NCBI RefSeq assembly: GCF_001857945.1
Contig: NZ_CP017770.1
Span: 2,976,001 to 3,040,000, forward strand
Reading direction: 5' to 3'
DNA from: Paenibacillus crassostreae
Lineage (GTDB): Bacteria; Bacillota; Bacilli; Paenibacillales; Paenibacillaceae
Length of the DNA: 64,000 nucleotides
Position numbers and translations under genes: made by a program. Below, one piece after another: positions 44,291-53,171 of the stretch. Below the pieces are notes generated by a model, which ran no database searches, was not told the DNA's origin, and saw nothing but the letters and a program-made list of their open reading frames with translations. Every line of letters begins with the position of its first letter. The first letter of the stretch is position 1.

Positions 44291-44974
44291 ATGAACATGA
44301 CGATGGAACTTAGTAAGGATTCTGAAGAATGCACTTTATGGAAGAAAAGAAGAGGCTGGATGTATCAGTTGCTTATTGATTTTTTGGGAAATTCCCCAAG
44401 TCTATCGCTTATTTCTCAATGGCGGCAGCATATGGTTACAAGGGAAGATGTCCTACTGACAGAAGGTGGGCAACGATTAATACATTATTTTTCTAACATT
44501 CATCCAAGTCAACTTATTGAAATAAGTGAAGTGGAGAAGAAGGAATATCGGCGCTTATTTGAGGGAACTCAACCGTTATTTCCTTCGTTATGTGAGAGTT
44601 CCTATATAAGTAAGGTAAGAGAAAAGCAAGTCGATTGTACTGCAGATATACGTGAGGTGTACGTTCGGTCAGGTATTGCATTCAATAAATTGAGCCATGA
44701 GCATGATGATTATATTCTAATTGAGCTTGAATATATGGCTATTCTTGCTGAACGAACATCAGATCATCGAAGAATAAGAATAGCTCAGTTATCATTAATT
44801 GATGATCAAATCAAATTCTTAGAGGACCATGTAATGAATTGGGTACCCATTTTTGGTGAAGATTTAATGAATGAGACACACAGTCCGATTTATACAGAAA
44901 TAGGTAGTATTTTGAGAGACTTTATTACATATGACAGACGCATGTTGCACACATGGAGGGAGAATCTTTCCTAG
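44291..44974 (+). CDS. TorD/DmsD-like molybdoenzyme chaperone
   Basis: Proteins of this all-helical family hold the Mo-bis-MGD subunit of dimethylsulfoxide/TMAO reductase-like enzymes until cofactor insertion. The 227 residues are predicted helical with YRRLFEGTQPLFPSLCESSY (about 94-113), GIAFNKLSHEHDDYILIELEYM (about 127-148) and a C-terminal LEDHVMNWVPIFGEDLM segment; the E-x-x-R-LF-x-G and EHDDYI-x-ELEYM patterns are family-typical. No reductase is adjacent. The SD is TAGGGGGG, nine bases before ATG, and is complementary to the loop of the leader hairpin. Confidence 0.78.
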   Translation: MNMTMELSKDSEECTLWKKRRGWMYQLLIDFLGNSPSLSLISQWRQHMVTREDVLLTEGGQRLIHYFSNIHPSQLIEISEVEKKEYRRLFEGTQPLFPSLCESSYISKVREKQVDCTADIREVYVRSGIAFNKLSHEHDDYILIELEYMAILAERTSDHRRIRIAQLSLIDDQIKFLEDHVMNWVPIFGEDLMNETHSPIYTEIGSILRDFITYDRRMLHTWRENLS

Positions 44975-45041
44975 TCAACATGAATTCAATAACGATTTTT
45001 AGGCTGGTTCCTCGAGCGTCAGATGGAGTCAGTTTTTTTAT

Positions 45042-45974
45042 TTATATTTTTTGGACTACAATGTCCCTTTGGATCCGGTCGACATCCTGCATGCTGACCT
45101 TGCCGGCCTTCTTGTGTAACGTATTAGCCGTCCCGCAGGCAGCTCCTAATTTGAGGGTGGTGATAATGTCAGCACCTTTGCATAGAGCGCTCACCATTCC
45201 CGCAACCATAGAGTCTCCACTTCCAACAGGATTTATTGCGTTCACCTTAGGAATGTGAATCCGATAGAATTCTCCAGCGTACCCAGCCAATGCTCCACGT
45301 TCACCTTGTGATACAACTATGAGTCGAGCATCGTCACCGATTAGGGAGGCTATAGCCTGAATGGTAGCATTGTCACCGTCATTCTGGATTCCCATCAATT
45401 CAGCCCATTCATGCTCGTTAGGCTTCACAAGGTCAGGTTTCGCATGAAGTGCTTCACGAAGTGATTCTCCATGTGCGTCGAGCCCTACCTTAGCCCCATA
45501 ATGATGCGATATTTCCGTTAGTTCAGCATAGATAGAGGATGGGCATCCCATTGGAAGGCTACCGCAGAACAACATCCATGTAGATTGTTTAGCGAAGGCT
45601 TCAACTTTGCGCCGTAGCATATGTAGATCTGGTTCAATAATTAGGGGTCCCTCTTCAATGAGTTCGGTACTGGTTCCTTGTTGTTGATCGAGAATGGTAA
45701 TCGCCCGTCTCGATTCACCGTTTGGTAGGATAATGAAATCAGACTGAATATCTTCTGCCTTCAGACCAGCGAGTAGTGCATCTCCCTGATACCCTGCGAC
45801 ATAACCTGTAGCAGTCACTTGATCTCCTAATGTATGCAATACACGAGCTACATTTACACCTTTACCACCTGGAACAGCGAGATATTCTGCTGTCCGATGC
45901 TGGTGATTGACTTGGAAATGGGGAATAGTGTATGTAATATCTAAGGCTGCATTCAGAGTGACGGTTGTGATCAT
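45042..45974 (-). CDS. PfkB family sugar-phosphate kinase (1-phosphofructokinase type)
   Basis: Phosphorylates a sugar phosphate, most likely fructose-1-phosphate to the 1,6-bisphosphate. The 310-residue protein has the opening TVTLNAALDITY, the Gly-rich VPGGKGVNVARVL motif (about residues 34-46) and the catalytic GSGD in NPVGSGDSMVAGM (about 248). Tagatose-6-phosphate kinase (LacC) shares the pattern. No fructose PTS or regulator adjoins, so the fru operon arrangement is absent. ATG follows GGAAGGGG. It converges with torD across a 67-bp gap without a terminator. Confidence 0.85.
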   Translation of the reverse strand: MITTVTLNAALDITYTIPHFQVNHQHRTAEYLAVPGGKGVNVARVLHTLGDQVTATGYVAGYQGDALLAGLKAEDIQSDFIILPNGESRRAITILDQQQGTSTELIEEGPLIIEPDLHMLRRKVEAFAKQSTWMLFCGSLPMGCPSSIYAELTEISHHYGAKVGLDAHGESLREALHAKPDLVKPNEHEWAELMGIQNDGDNATIQAIASLIGDDARLIVVSQGERGALAGYAGEFYRIHIPKVNAINPVGSGDSMVAGMVSALCKGADIITTLKLGAACGTANTLHKKAGKVSMQDVDRIQRDIVVQKI

Positions 45975-46077
45975 AATGTAGAACCCCTTCCATGAGTTTG
46001 CTGTAGATAGATTATCGCATATGTAGGTAAACTTCGCATATGGATGTTAGGGCTAGAGCTAAAAGGTTAAAATCAAG

Positions 46078-46126
46078 AAAAGGACGTATCTCCTTCACTA
46101 ATAAAGTGAGAGGAATACGTCCTTTT
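46078..46126 (-). terminator. Terminator of the RND efflux operon
   Basis: A perfect 12-bp outer stem (AAAAGGACGTAT/ATACGTCCTTTT) with an inner TCACT/AGTGA stem. Read on the minus strand it is followed by T-rich sequence (TTTTCTTGATTTT), so it terminates the efflux transcript. Confidence 0.82.
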
Positions 46127-46156
46127 CAAAATATAAGAAAGCATTAAACTTAGGTT

Positions 46157-46210
46157 ATCTTTATCTTAATCTTAATCTTAATCTTAATCTTAATCTTAAT
46201 CTTAATCTTG
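46157..46210 (-). repeat. Hexanucleotide microsatellite (TAAGAT)n on the efflux stop codon
   Basis: Seven perfect ATCTTA units (46163-46204) flanked by one degenerate unit each side. On the coding strand of the efflux gene they read GAT TAA GAT TAA, so the natural TAA stop is the first of many in-frame stops. A 6-bp gain or loss therefore leaves the protein unchanged. Confidence 0.93.
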
Positions 46211-49200
46211 AACTTTAGGTTTGCGGAACTTCATCAAGAATTCATATACGATAGGAACGATAACTAACGTTAACAGCGTCGAACTGATTAGACCACCGAT
46301 AACGGTAATACCGAGTCCACGTGAAATGATTCCTGCACTATCTTCCAATCCAGTAACTAGTGGTACTAATGCACCAATAGTAGCCAATGCAGTCATTAGT
46401 ATTGGGCGAAGACGAGTCGCTCCTGCTTCAAGAAGTGCTTCACGAGTAGATAAACCTTCACGTTCTTTATGAATAACGCGGTCAATCAGTACAATGGCAT
46501 TTGTGACAACGATCCCAATGAGCATTAATGCACCCATTAATGAGGACACATTCAACGTTTCATTAGCGAGTAGTAACCCGACAAGTGCACCGATGACTGT
46601 AAATGGTAAGGAGAATAGAATTGCGAATGGTGCAAGTCCTCCACCAAAGGTAACAACGAGAACAAAGTACACAACTGCAATCGCTGCTAACATGGCAATT
46701 CCTAGTTGCTTGAATGTATCATTGATCTGTTCCGTTGAACCACCGAACTTCACTTCGACACCGTCAGGGAGTTCGATAGCATCTATTTTGTCCTGTAAAC
46801 TAGTTGAAGCTTTACCAACATCTGCTGTCTTAATATTAGCTGTTACGGAGACAACCATTTTACCATCCGTGCGTGTAATGGAGTTCGGAGAATGTCCTTT
46901 TTCCACTTTGGCTACATCTTTGATGGCCACTTCAAATCCAAGTGGGGACATGATTTTTTCATTCGCAATTTCGTTGATCGTTTGATATTCCGAGCTATCG
47001 GCTTCGATGTAAACCTTATAGGTTTTGTCATCGACTTCGATCTCTGTTAGAACAGGACGTTCGCGAATAGGGCTTATCTTCATGGCGATCTGACCCGCAG
47101 TAAGACCTAGGGAGCTCAGTTTTTCCTGATTAGCCACAATGGTGTACTGATCATAGGAAGTGGATAGACTGGATTTTGCTTTTTCAAAATAGGTCGTATC
47201 CTCTTCAACGAATGCTAGAATTTGATCCGATACGGGCTGAATATCTTCTAAGCGATCTCCGAATACACTGACGCTTAATCCACTAGATAACATTCCACCC
47301 GTCATATCTAGGGAGGTCCATTCTCCTACAGGGACTTCCTGCTGAAGATCCTCGATGAGTGTTTTCTGAACGTCCTCGAAATTCTCTGTATCGGTATTGT
47401 ATTCAATATAGAAGAGACCCGAATTAGATGAGCTAGCCCCACCCATAGGATTAGCGCCTCCAATAGAATACTGCATCTTCTCAACCGAAGGTTGGCTAAG
47501 GATGAGTTTCTCGGCTTCCAAGGCGACCTTCTCGACAGCCGCTATTTGAGTACCTGGCTCAGGAGAATAAGTCACCATGATGAATTTGTCTTTTTGTTCT
47601 GGCATGAAGCTGGTACCAATTAAAGGATATAACAATAGGCTACCAACAAGTAGAAGAACAGCTGAACCAAACGTGATAATTTTATGGGATAAAGTCCAAT
47701 TTAGAATTTTTTGATAGCCTTTTGCAAGTTTTCCTAGTTCTTCTTTATGAGTAATTCTCTTTGATGAAATCCCTTTCTTGAAGAGGGTATGTGCAAGCAT
47801 AGGGACGATTGTTATCGCAATAATTAGGGAAGCTAGCAGTGCAAAAACCATCGTTAATGCAAAAGGTAAGAACAATTCTCCGACCATCCCACTTACAAAG
47901 GCAAGTGGAAGGAACACTGCGATGGTGACAATTGTGGATGACATGATCGGAAGGAACATTTCTGCTGTCGCCTCACGGATTAATTCACGACCGCGAAGTT
48001 TCTCTCCACTGTCAGCTAATCGTCTATAAATATTCTCAATGACGACAATGGAGTCATCGATGACCCGCCCAATGGCTACAGTCATAGCGCCTAATGTCAT
48101 CATATTTAGCGTAATATCTAATCGCCAAAGGATAAGAAGAGCAGCTAGTAGTGACAAGGGGATGGAGATAATGGATATAATTGTCGAGCGAATGTTACGT
48201 AAGAAGATCAGAATGATGACGACAGCAAACAATGCTCCAAATACAGCTTTGCTAAGCATCGTGTTCACCGAATCTTCGATCGGTTCACCTTGATCCAGTA
48301 GTGTGATCAGATCAAGACCATTATAATCTTTCTCCAAATCAATGATGCTGTCTTTAACTGCATTCACGACATCAACAGTATTAGCATCATTGTCTTTAAC
48401 AATGGATATCCCGATCGATTCAGCACCATTGGTACGAGAGATAGACTCTGCTTGACCAATGACTTGAATATTAGCAATCTCACTAAGCTTAACGGTTGGA
48501 ATACCAGAGTCAGCACCCGCATTCAGAATAACTGGAATCGCAAGGTTCTTCAAATCGTCAAGTTCAATGATATTCCCATCTACGACAACGGCTTTCTCGG
48601 AATCCTCTAAGTTATAGAGACCTAGGGGAACACGGAGAGATGATCCTTGAACGATCCCTTGCACCGTATCCTGAGTTAGTCCTAATTGAGCCATTTTGGC
48701 CTCATCAAATTTCAATTGAACTTCTTTAACATACTGACCAGATATACTTACAGAAGCTACACCTTCAAGTTTCTCTAATTCAGGTTTAACTTGTTTTTCG
48801 ATAATACTTGTTAATTCCTCTAAGTCTTTTGCTTGGTTGTTCGAAGCACTCAGGGAAATAACGGGGAATGAATTCATGCTAAATTTGGATATGGTAGGTT
48901 TCTGTGCATCCTCGGGTAAAGTGACTTCATTCAGAGCTTCACGGACTGCGGCTGTTGCTTGATCTAAGTCTGTACCGTAATCGAACTCTATTGCCACTGA
49001 AGAAGCATTCTCCATGGATGTCGAGGTAATCATCTTGACGTCATCTATGTTACGTAAGCGTTGTTCAAGCGGAAGCGTCACATCTTGTAGAACACCTTCT
49101 GGGGCTGCACCAGGGTATATCGCAATTACATTCAAGTAGGGAATACTAATGTTAGGAATGGTTTCTTGCTTCATGGATAGCCCTGCGAATAATCCCGCAG

Positions 49201-49270
49201 CAGTAACGATAATTGTTAGAATCCAAATGGCAAACTTGTTATTCAAAGAAAAATTAATAATACTCTTCAT
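46202..49270 (-). CDS. RND efflux transporter, AcrB/SwrC family
   Basis: Proton-driven exporter of 1022 residues with the RND layout: helix 1 (FAIWILTIIVTAAGLFAGLSM), large periplasm-type loop, helices 2-6 with the proton-relay region GAMTVAIGRVIDDSIVVIENI (motif with paired Asp, about 385-405), second loop, helices 7-12. It resembles B. subtilis SwrC, which exports surfactin and other lipopeptides; drugs are also possible. I set ATG 49270, eight bases after AGGA, over ATG 49294. It sits 57 bp after a TetR gene in the same operon, a standard regulator-pump arrangement. Confidence 0.92.
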   Translation of the reverse strand: MKSIINFSLNNKFAIWILTIIVTAAGLFAGLSMKQETIPNISIPYLNVIAIYPGAAPEGVLQDVTLPLEQRLRNIDDVKMITSTSMENASSVAIEFDYGTDLDQATAAVREALNEVTLPEDAQKPTISKFSMNSFPVISLSASNNQAKDLEELTSIIEKQVKPELEKLEGVASVSISGQYVKEVQLKFDEAKMAQLGLTQDTVQGIVQGSSLRVPLGLYNLEDSEKAVVVDGNIIELDDLKNLAIPVILNAGADSGIPTVKLSEIANIQVIGQAESISRTNGAESIGISIVKDNDANTVDVVNAVKDSIIDLEKDYNGLDLITLLDQGEPIEDSVNTMLSKAVFGALFAVVIILIFLRNIRSTIISIISIPLSLLAALLILWRLDITLNMMTLGAMTVAIGRVIDDSIVVIENIYRRLADSGEKLRGRELIREATAEMFLPIMSSTIVTIAVFLPLAFVSGMVGELFLPFALTMVFALLASLIIAITIVPMLAHTLFKKGISSKRITHKEELGKLAKGYQKILNWTLSHKIITFGSAVLLLVGSLLLYPLIGTSFMPEQKDKFIMVTYSPEPGTQIAAVEKVALEAEKLILSQPSVEKMQYSIGGANPMGGASSSNSGLFYIEYNTDTENFEDVQKTLIEDLQQEVPVGEWTSLDMTGGMLSSGLSVSVFGDRLEDIQPVSDQILAFVEEDTTYFEKAKSSLSTSYDQYTIVANQEKLSSLGLTAGQIAMKISPIRERPVLTEIEVDDKTYKVYIEADSSEYQTINEIANEKIMSPLGFEVAIKDVAKVEKGHSPNSITRTDGKMVVSVTANIKTADVGKASTSLQDKIDAIELPDGVEVKFGGSTEQINDTFKQLGIAMLAAIAVVYFVLVVTFGGGLAPFAILFSLPFTVIGALVGLLLANETLNVSSLMGALMLIGIVVTNAIVLIDRVIHKEREGLSTREALLEAGATRLRPILMTALATIGALVPLVTGLEDSAGIISRGLGITVIGGLISSTLLTLVIVPIVYEFLMKFRKPKVQD

Positions 49271-49327
49271 AAATAAGGTCCTGCCCCTCTCCAAATATAT
49301 CTAAGTCGAATCAGCTAGTTGATGATT

Positions 49328-50236
49328 TCACACATTCATCGAATACAATGAAATAATTTCCCTGAGTTCGCTATTTAGTGCTTGCAGTTCTGGTATTTGT
49401 TCTAAATTTCCAATCATACCTTGAATCATGACTCTCCGGGGATGACTATCCACAATTTCCTTTTCGAGAATATGTATGGATTCGAAAGCGTCTTTATATA
49501 CCTGTTGGTCAATTGTGATTGACTTCAGACAATCCTTCATTTCTTTCGTTATTAGAAAAGGATGCCGTTGAATGCTAGATTGCTCTTGAAATTCATCGAT
49601 CCATGGATACCATAATTCTGTAGGGATTAAGGGTTCGGGCGTTCTTGCTATCATACTTGCAGCAATATCATCTAACAGAGAAATGAGATGAGATGACATC
49701 TTCTTGGTGTGAAGTGGAAGACCGGGAATGAATAACATTCGTAAGTTTGAACCAAGTAAACCTCCAAAGAAAAAGACTAAATCCATAGCATAAGGTTCAA
49801 TTTCAGTTCCATAGATGGACTCCAATTTCAACCTGAACCAGTTTAACATTTTGAAATGATCATCTTGAAGGCAATTTCCAGTACCATTCTTTTTAGTCAG
49901 ATATGCGCCATCCATGAATTGATATTTCAGAAATTCCCGTAATTCAAGCAAATGATGAAGAAGAGCCTCTAATTGTGCTTCTAGTTGTTCTTTAGGAGTA
50001 AGATGAGATTCCTGTTCAAATCGAATGACACTTTCACGAATGAGCTGAAAACAATATGAGTAAATACTTTCTTCCAGCTCTTCTTTCGATTTGAAATGGA
50101 GATATAGACTTCCCTTTGACATTTCGCATACTTCAGCAATTTCTTGCATGGAGGTAGAAGCAATCCCCTTGGTAGAGAATAACTGTAGGGCTGTTTTCAG
50201 AATAGTTGTTTTTTTGTCCGTTTGTTTTTCAGACAA
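49328..50236 (-). CDS. TetR family repressor of the RND pump
   Basis: N-terminal helix-turn-helix (residues about 10-55: ALQLFSTKGIASTSMQEIAEVCEMSKGSLYLHFKSKEEL) and a ligand domain. At 302 residues it is about 100 longer than the usual TetR; the extra C-terminal segment (about 200-302) is helical and charged and I do not recognise it. Start is TTG 50236, ten bases after AAAGGAG. A perfect palindrome and promoter upstream suggest autoregulation and control of the pump. The first gene of a two-gene operon. Confidence 0.9.
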   Translation of the reverse strand: MSEKQTDKKTTILKTALQLFSTKGIASTSMQEIAEVCEMSKGSLYLHFKSKEELEESIYSYCFQLIRESVIRFEQESHLTPKEQLEAQLEALLHHLLELREFLKYQFMDGAYLTKKNGTGNCLQDDHFKMLNWFRLKLESIYGTEIEPYAMDLVFFFGGLLGSNLRMLFIPGLPLHTKKMSSHLISLLDDIAASMIARTPEPLIPTELWYPWIDEFQEQSSIQRHPFLITKEMKDCLKSITIDQQVYKDAFESIHILEKEIVDSHPRRVMIQGMIGNLEQIPELQALNSELREIISLYSMNV

Positions 50237-50276
50237 TCGACTTGCACTCCTTTCTAGAACTCTATGGTTCTCATAT

Positions 50277-50320
50277 TGACCAGCTGGTCAGATTATATTA
50301 TAAAACGAGATACAATACAA
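50277..50320 (-). promoter_or_regulatory. tetR-RND promoter and palindromic operator
   Basis: On the minus strand TTGTAT (50320-50315), 17-nt spacer, TATAAT (50297-50292). The perfect 14-bp palindrome TGACCAGCTGGTCA (50277-50290) begins right after the -10, covering the expected transcription start, an ideal place for TetR repression. Confidence 0.78.
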
Positions 50321-50446
50321 CGATTGCCACTGTTGGATGAGGTAAAGATGGTTGATTATCAATGGATCGTGTACAATAGTTAAGGGATAAGCATGAATAA
50401 GGTAATATTTAACTATCTAATGTAAAGACTAAAGGTGCGTGTATAA

Positions 50447-51955
50447 ATGAGACGAGGATTGCAGGTTATATTAATTTTTGTGTTGGTGTTTGCATTTTAT
50501 TATTTTGGATTTGGTTTTGTAGGAAAAACGGCAGGGACAATCGTCAGTGTGTTCTCAACCCTAACGATTATTTCACTATGTTTCATGATTTCTATGGAGA
50601 ATCGAAATCCTTCTACAACGATGTCTTGGATTCTATTGCTTGCATTAGTACCTATCGTGGGACTCATCGTCTACTTCTTATTCGGTCAGAATTTTTTCAA
50701 CCGTCGTAAGTATGACAAAAAGGCGATTATTGATATGGAGACATACGAGAGATTAGAGAATGAAGAGCTTCGGTTCCATCAGGATTACTCTGGGTTTACG
50801 ACACGTCAGCAGCAATTATTGAAATTATCTCAGAAGCTTGGGCGATCTCCGATTTCTCACTCAACTGAAACGACTGTACTAACCAATGGTGAGCAGACCT
50901 TCTCCAAAATTATTAATGAACTAGAGGCTGCAAAACATCATATACATATGGAGTATTATATTTTTCGAGCAGATGATATCGGGACTAGAATTCAGGAAAT
51001 ACTGATCAAAAAGGCAAAATTAGGTGTGGAGATTAGATTTATGTATGATGCGGTGGGAAGTATACAGATTCCTAAACCATTTTTGAAAGAAATGGTAGAT
51101 GCAGGAGTGAAAGTAGTTGCCTTTGGCAGTGTGAAGACCAACTTTTTCTCTAGTCGGGTAAATTTCCGTAATCACCGCAAAATTGTTGTAATTGATGGGA
51201 ATGTAGGTTTTATCGGTGGACTAAACGTGGGGGACGAGTATCTGAGTAGAAGCAAAACCTACGGATTTTGGCGAGATACTCATATGCTAGTAAAAGGTGA
51301 AGCTGTGCGAACACTTCAGATCATATTCCTACGGGATTGGCTTTATATGACGGGAGAGCAATTTCTGCAGCAAGAATACTTGTCACCTGTGCTTTCAAGT
51401 GAGGGGGACGGTATTGTTCAGATGATTGCTAGTGGTCCAGATAACGAGAGACGTGTACTTCGGAATCTCTTCTTCGCGATGATCACTTCAGCAGAGAAGA
51501 GTGTGTGGTTGGCAACACCGTATTTCATTCCAGATGATGATATTTTGACGGCATTAAAGGTTGCGGCTTTATCGGGAATTGATGTGCGAATTCTGTTTCC
51601 CGCTAAGCCGGATAAAAAACTCCCATTCTATGCATCACATTCTTACTTTCCGGTTCTATTAGAGACGGGAGTGAAGATTTATGAGTATGAGAAAGGGTTT
51701 ATTCATTCAAAATTACTGATTGTAGACGGGGAATTAGCGACGATTGGTACAGCTAATATGGACATGCGTAGCCTGAACTTAAATTTTGAAGTGAATGCAC
51801 TTCTACTAAAGACATGTAGTGTTCAGAAAATGGTGACCGATTTCGAACGTGATCTATTATCGACTAATCAATTGTCCTTAGAACAATTGAAAAGCAAAAA
51901 GCTCTGGGAACGAATATTGGAATCCTCTGCAAGATTGATGTCACCATTGTTATAA
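50447..51955 (+). CDS. cls: Cardiolipin synthase
   Basis: Condenses two phosphatidylglycerol molecules to cardiolipin at the membrane. The 502 residues begin with two transmembrane helices (about 5-60) and carry two phospholipase-D HKD motifs: NHRKIVVIDG (about 242) and HSKLLIVDG (about 423), each followed by the G-x-N or G-T-x-N-M-D-x-R-S signature. Length and order are typical of ClsA-type enzymes of Bacillales. The start follows AAAGGTG. The next gene begins 28 bp downstream, so cls and fni may be co-transcribed. Confidence 0.94.
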   Translation: MRRGLQVILIFVLVFAFYYFGFGFVGKTAGTIVSVFSTLTIISLCFMISMENRNPSTTMSWILLLALVPIVGLIVYFLFGQNFFNRRKYDKKAIIDMETYERLENEELRFHQDYSGFTTRQQQLLKLSQKLGRSPISHSTETTVLTNGEQTFSKIINELEAAKHHIHMEYYIFRADDIGTRIQEILIKKAKLGVEIRFMYDAVGSIQIPKPFLKEMVDAGVKVVAFGSVKTNFFSSRVNFRNHRKIVVIDGNVGFIGGLNVGDEYLSRSKTYGFWRDTHMLVKGEAVRTLQIIFLRDWLYMTGEQFLQQEYLSPVLSSEGDGIVQMIASGPDNERRVLRNLFFAMITSAEKSVWLATPYFIPDDDILTALKVAALSGIDVRILFPAKPDKKLPFYASHSYFPVLLETGVKIYEYEKGFIHSKLLIVDGELATIGTANMDMRSLNLNFEVNALLLKTCSVQKMVTDFERDLLSTNQLSLEQLKSKKLWERILESSARLMSPLL

Positions 51956-51983
51956 CAGAACGAGGATAAAGGAGGGCTATGAA

Positions 51984-53105
51984 TTGGAAAAGGAAAATAA
52001 CGTAAAACCAATAGATGGAGAAGCTATATCGCTAGAAAAGGTAGATAGACACGAGAATGGGAATAACTCTCTAATGCCAAAAACACCGACGGGTGAGCGT
52101 AAAATAGAACATGTGCGATTATGTCTTGCAGAGGAAGTTGGTGCCAGTGGCATAACAGCTGGATTCGAACAATATCGTTTCCGTCATTCTGCACTTCCAG
52201 AGATTAATTATGATGAGGTGAATATTCAAACATCATTCTTAGGAGCTTCATTACGTACACCTCTATTAATAAGTTCAATGACGGGTGGAAGTAAGTCAAC
52301 AGGGGCAATCAATGCTCGTCTGGCAGAAGTTGCAGAACGTCGGGGATGGGCATTAGGTGTCGGCTCCGTTCGGGCTGCTGTCGAGCAGGAGGATCTAGCG
52401 TACACTTTCCACGTTCGAGACAAGGCGCCGAATATTCCGATCATCGCCAATCTAGGTGCGGTGCAGTTGAATTATGGGTTTGGCTCAAAGGATTGCTTGC
52501 GTGCTGTGGAGATTGCTGGTGCGGACATGCTGGTACTGCATTTGAATGGGCTTCAGGAAGTATTCCAGCCTGAGGGTAACACGAATTTCGGGGGATTGTT
52601 ATCAGCCATTAAGCAAGTCTGTCGCGAACTCAGTGTGCCCGTTGGAGTTAAGGAAGTAGGCTGGGGGATCGATGGAGAGACCGCGTCAAGGTTGTATGAC
52701 GCGGGCGTTTCATTTATAGACGTGGCGGGTGCCGGAGGCACCTCTTGGAGCCAAGTCGAGAAATTCCGCGCCCACGACGAGGTTCGTCGCGTGGCCGCTG
52801 AGGCTTTCGCGGGATGGGGGATCCCCACCGTGGAGTGTATCACTGAGGTGCGGGGAGTGTCCCCGCACGGAGGCTTGATCGGCAGCGGAGGGCTGAATAG
52901 CGGCGTGGATGCCGCTAAAGCATTGGCACTAGGTGCCGATCTTGTGGGCTTCGGCCGCAGCTTGTTGGCGGCCGCTGTGCAGTCCGAAGAGGCGTTAGAC
53001 GCCACACTCGCGAGGGTAGAGCTGGAGCTGCGAACAGCGATGTTCGGCATAGGCGTAGCCGATATTTCAGGGCTTCGTTCAACGAAGCGATTAGTGAAGA
53101 TCTAG
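51984..53105 (+). CDS. fni: Type 2 isopentenyl-diphosphate delta-isomerase
   Basis: Interconverts IPP and DMAPP for isoprenoid synthesis using reduced FMN and NAD(P)H. The TIM-barrel enzyme shows ERKIEHVRLCL, LISSMTGGS, GVGSVRAAVEQ, ANLGAVQLNYG, HLNGLQE (catalytic Gln), VKEVGWGI, DVAGAGGTSW and IGSGGLNSGVDAAKALALGADLVGFGR. At 373 residues it has an extra about 35 residues ahead of ERKIEH compared with the about 345 usual. The start is TTG 51984 behind AAAGGAGGG. Base composition rises sharply to GC-rich from about 52,640 to 53,060 within the gene (see findings). Confidence 0.93.
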   Translation: MEKENNVKPIDGEAISLEKVDRHENGNNSLMPKTPTGERKIEHVRLCLAEEVGASGITAGFEQYRFRHSALPEINYDEVNIQTSFLGASLRTPLLISSMTGGSKSTGAINARLAEVAERRGWALGVGSVRAAVEQEDLAYTFHVRDKAPNIPIIANLGAVQLNYGFGSKDCLRAVEIAGADMLVLHLNGLQEVFQPEGNTNFGGLLSAIKQVCRELSVPVGVKEVGWGIDGETASRLYDAGVSFIDVAGAGGTSWSQVEKFRAHDEVRRVAAEAFAGWGIPTVECITEVRGVSPHGGLIGSGGLNSGVDAAKALALGADLVGFGRSLLAAAVQSEEALDATLARVELELRTAMFGIGVADISGLRSTKRLVKI

Positions 53106-53171
53106 CAGATTCGGGGTTTGATAACCTTTTTGTCACATAAGATGAACATGGAATAAAGGGAGATGCTACGT

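Noticed and set aside
46221..48293. Several antisense frames of 80-160 codons across the RND pump
   Set aside because: Shadows of the codon pattern of the efflux gene; no independent start signals.
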